Shown here: one piece after another, positions 4,747 through 5,707 of the stretch
Layout: each line of letters begins with the position of its first letter
Position numbering within the stretch: the first letter of the stretch is position 1
NCBI GenBank assembly: GCA_012728025.1
Contig: JAAYFX010000195.1
Coordinates: 1 to 5,707 of the forward strand
Source: Clostridiales bacterium
GTDB taxonomy: Bacteria; Bacillota; Clostridia; Oscillospirales; Oscillospiraceae
DNA length: 5,707 bases
Direction of reading: 5' to 3'
Translations under genes and position numbers: made by a program
Notes under the pieces: generated by a model
Databases searched by the model: none
Told to the model about the DNA's origin: nothing
The model's input: the letters and a program-made list of their open reading frames with translations, nothing else

Positions 4747-5707
4747 ATGAAGTTTACCTGTGAAAAATATCTTTTACAGGCTGCTGTCACCACAAGCTCT
4801 CGTGCGGCGGCCTCAAAGAGCCCCAATCCGGCTTTAGAAGGACTTTTGATAGAAGCGGCCGGAAATGTTAAAATAACGGGCTACGACCTTGTAAAGGGCA
4901 TCTACACAAGCTTTCCTGCAGATGTTGCTGAAGCCGGCAGTGTTATAATCTCTGCCAAGCTTTTTGAAAATATTGTTCGAAGCCTACCGGATGATATTGT
5001 TACAATAAGCTGTGATGACTCAAACCTTACTCGAATAAGCTGCGGTCATGCTGACTTTTCCATAATGGGTATGTATTCAGACAGCTATCCGGAGCTTCCC
5101 GGAGTGGAACACCAAAAATCTATTTCAATCCCTCAGAAAACCATGCGTGAAATGATAAGCCAGACTATTTTCGCCGTTTCCGATAATGAGGCAAGGCCCG
5201 TTTATACAGGTGCCCTTTTCGAGGTGGAAAACGGAAAACTTACTGTTGTAGCAGTAGACGGATACCGTCTTGCCATGCGCCGTGAGACGCCGGAATCCTC
5301 GGATATGCCCGATTGTAGCTTCATTGCCCCCGGCTCTGCCTTACAAGACCTTGAAAAAATGTGTGATGACAGTGACGAAACGGTTAAGATTATAGTAGGC
5401 TCAAAGCATATATCCTTTAGTGTCGGCAATTGTGTTTTGGTAACAAGGCGGCTGGAGGGGGAGTTTTTAGATTATAAAAAGTCCATACCTTCTGAATTTA
5501 AGTATGAGTTGAAAATGGAAAGGGCAGGCTTTTTAAGAGCTGTCGATAGAGTCTCCCTTATAATAGACGACAGGGTTAAAAACCCCTTACACTGTGTTTT
5601 TGGGGAAAATAGGCTCAATATGTATTGTGTGACAGCCCTTGGAAAGGGTGAGGATTTGTGTGCCTTTGAAGGAGACGGGGAAGGTCTTGAAATAGGTTTT
5701 AACAACC
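4747..5707 (+). CDS. dnaN: DNA polymerase III subunit beta, sliding clamp (partial, C-terminus beyond right edge)
   Basis: DnaN forms a ring dimer around DNA that tethers the replicative polymerase and many repair proteins. The window holds 320 codons of a usual 365-380, so the last part of the third clamp domain, including the C-terminal strand that lines the partner-binding pocket, is cut off. The protein starts MKFTCEKYLLQAA. It has SMxMxSDSYPELP-like spacing around residues 107-118 (IMGMYSDSYPELPG), the family hallmark DGYRLA at 171-176, and EGEFLDYKKSIP at about 237-248, where E. coli has FPDY. The end, EIGFNN, is the conserved lead into the RYLLDAL segment. An AAAGG site 8 nt upstream supports the start. 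The gene lies directly after the proposed origin and reads away from it, as in most Bacillota. A relaxed DnaA-box match falls within codons 5-7. Identity is secure. Confidence 0.97.
   Translation, partial: MKFTCEKYLLQAAVTTSSRAAASKSPNPALEGLLIEAAGNVKITGYDLVKGIYTSFPADVAEAGSVIISAKLFENIVRSLPDDIVTISCDDSNLTRISCGHADFSIMGMYSDSYPELPGVEHQKSISIPQKTMREMISQTIFAVSDNEARPVYTGALFEVENGKLTVVAVDGYRLAMRRETPESSDMPDCSFIAPGSALQDLEKMCDDSDETVKIIVGSKHISFSVGNCVLVTRRLEGEFLDYKKSIPSEFKYELKMERAGFLRAVDRVSLIIDDRVKNPLHCVFGENRLNMYCVTALGKGEDLCAFEGDGEGLEIGFNN
4759..4767 (-). promoter_or_regulatory. DnaA-box match inside the 5' end of dnaN
   Basis: Read on the minus strand this is TTTTTCACA, a full match to the relaxed TTWTNCACA. 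It lies in codons 5-7 of dnaN, just downstream of the unwinding region. It could flank the origin on the right or be a coding coincidence, since the relaxed consensus is loose. Confidence 0.3.

Noticed and set aside
5202..5705. Minus-strand open frames inside dnaN
   Set aside because: They lie opposite a conserved clamp coding frame and show no family features.
1..5707. CRISPR array, insertion sequence, tRNA or riboswitch
   Set aside because: I saw no regularly spaced repeats, transposase motifs with terminal repeats, cloverleaf-like sequence or recognisable aptamer in either spacer.

Overview
The window is a chromosomal replication-origin locus from a low-to-moderate G+C Gram-positive bacterium, most likely a member of Bacillota in the class Clostridia. 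The evidence for this is a single-copy dnaA-dnaN pair in canonical order, Firmicutes-type Mfd motifs (DEEQRFG), the clostridial-looking GEFLDYK motif in DnaN, purine-rich Shine-Dalgarno sites and very AT-rich spacers. I cannot name genus or species from sequence alone.

Layout: (1) 1-2798, minus strand: mfd, the transcription-repair coupling factor. It is cut by the left edge, so the C-terminal roughly 220-250 residues are missing. (2) 2799-3162: an AT-rich divergent spacer with a probable mfd promoter, a good dnaA promoter, an operator-like palindrome over the dnaA -10/+1 region, a weak leader hairpin and a Spo0A-box-like heptamer. (3) 3163-4479, plus strand: complete dnaA, the replication initiator (438 aa). 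(4) 4480-4746: a non-coding gap with the features of a Bacillus-type basal origin unwinding module. These are paired DnaA boxes, a run of CTA triplets (a DnaA-trio element) and an AT-rich unwinding region with a perfect 14-bp inverted repeat. (5) 4747-5707, plus strand: dnaN, the sliding clamp, cut by the right edge.

How the parts fit: DnaA made from the plus-strand gene would bind the boxes on either side of its own gene, load onto the trio strand and open the AT-rich stretch before dnaN. DnaN is the clamp that DNA polymerase III then uses. Mfd clears stalled RNA polymerase and is transcribed leftward, in the direction of the left-moving fork, whereas dnaA is transcribed toward the proposed unwinding site.

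Most notable points: mfd, rather than the usual rpmH, lies divergently upstream of dnaA. The DnaA recognition helix differs from the E. coli DNA-contact residues at several positions, and the origin carries repeated CAACA-type boxes instead of the usual CCACA. The DnaA-trio and the DUE inverted repeat are clear to the eye. I see no mobile element, CRISPR array, tRNA, rRNA or wholly unknown gene system here.
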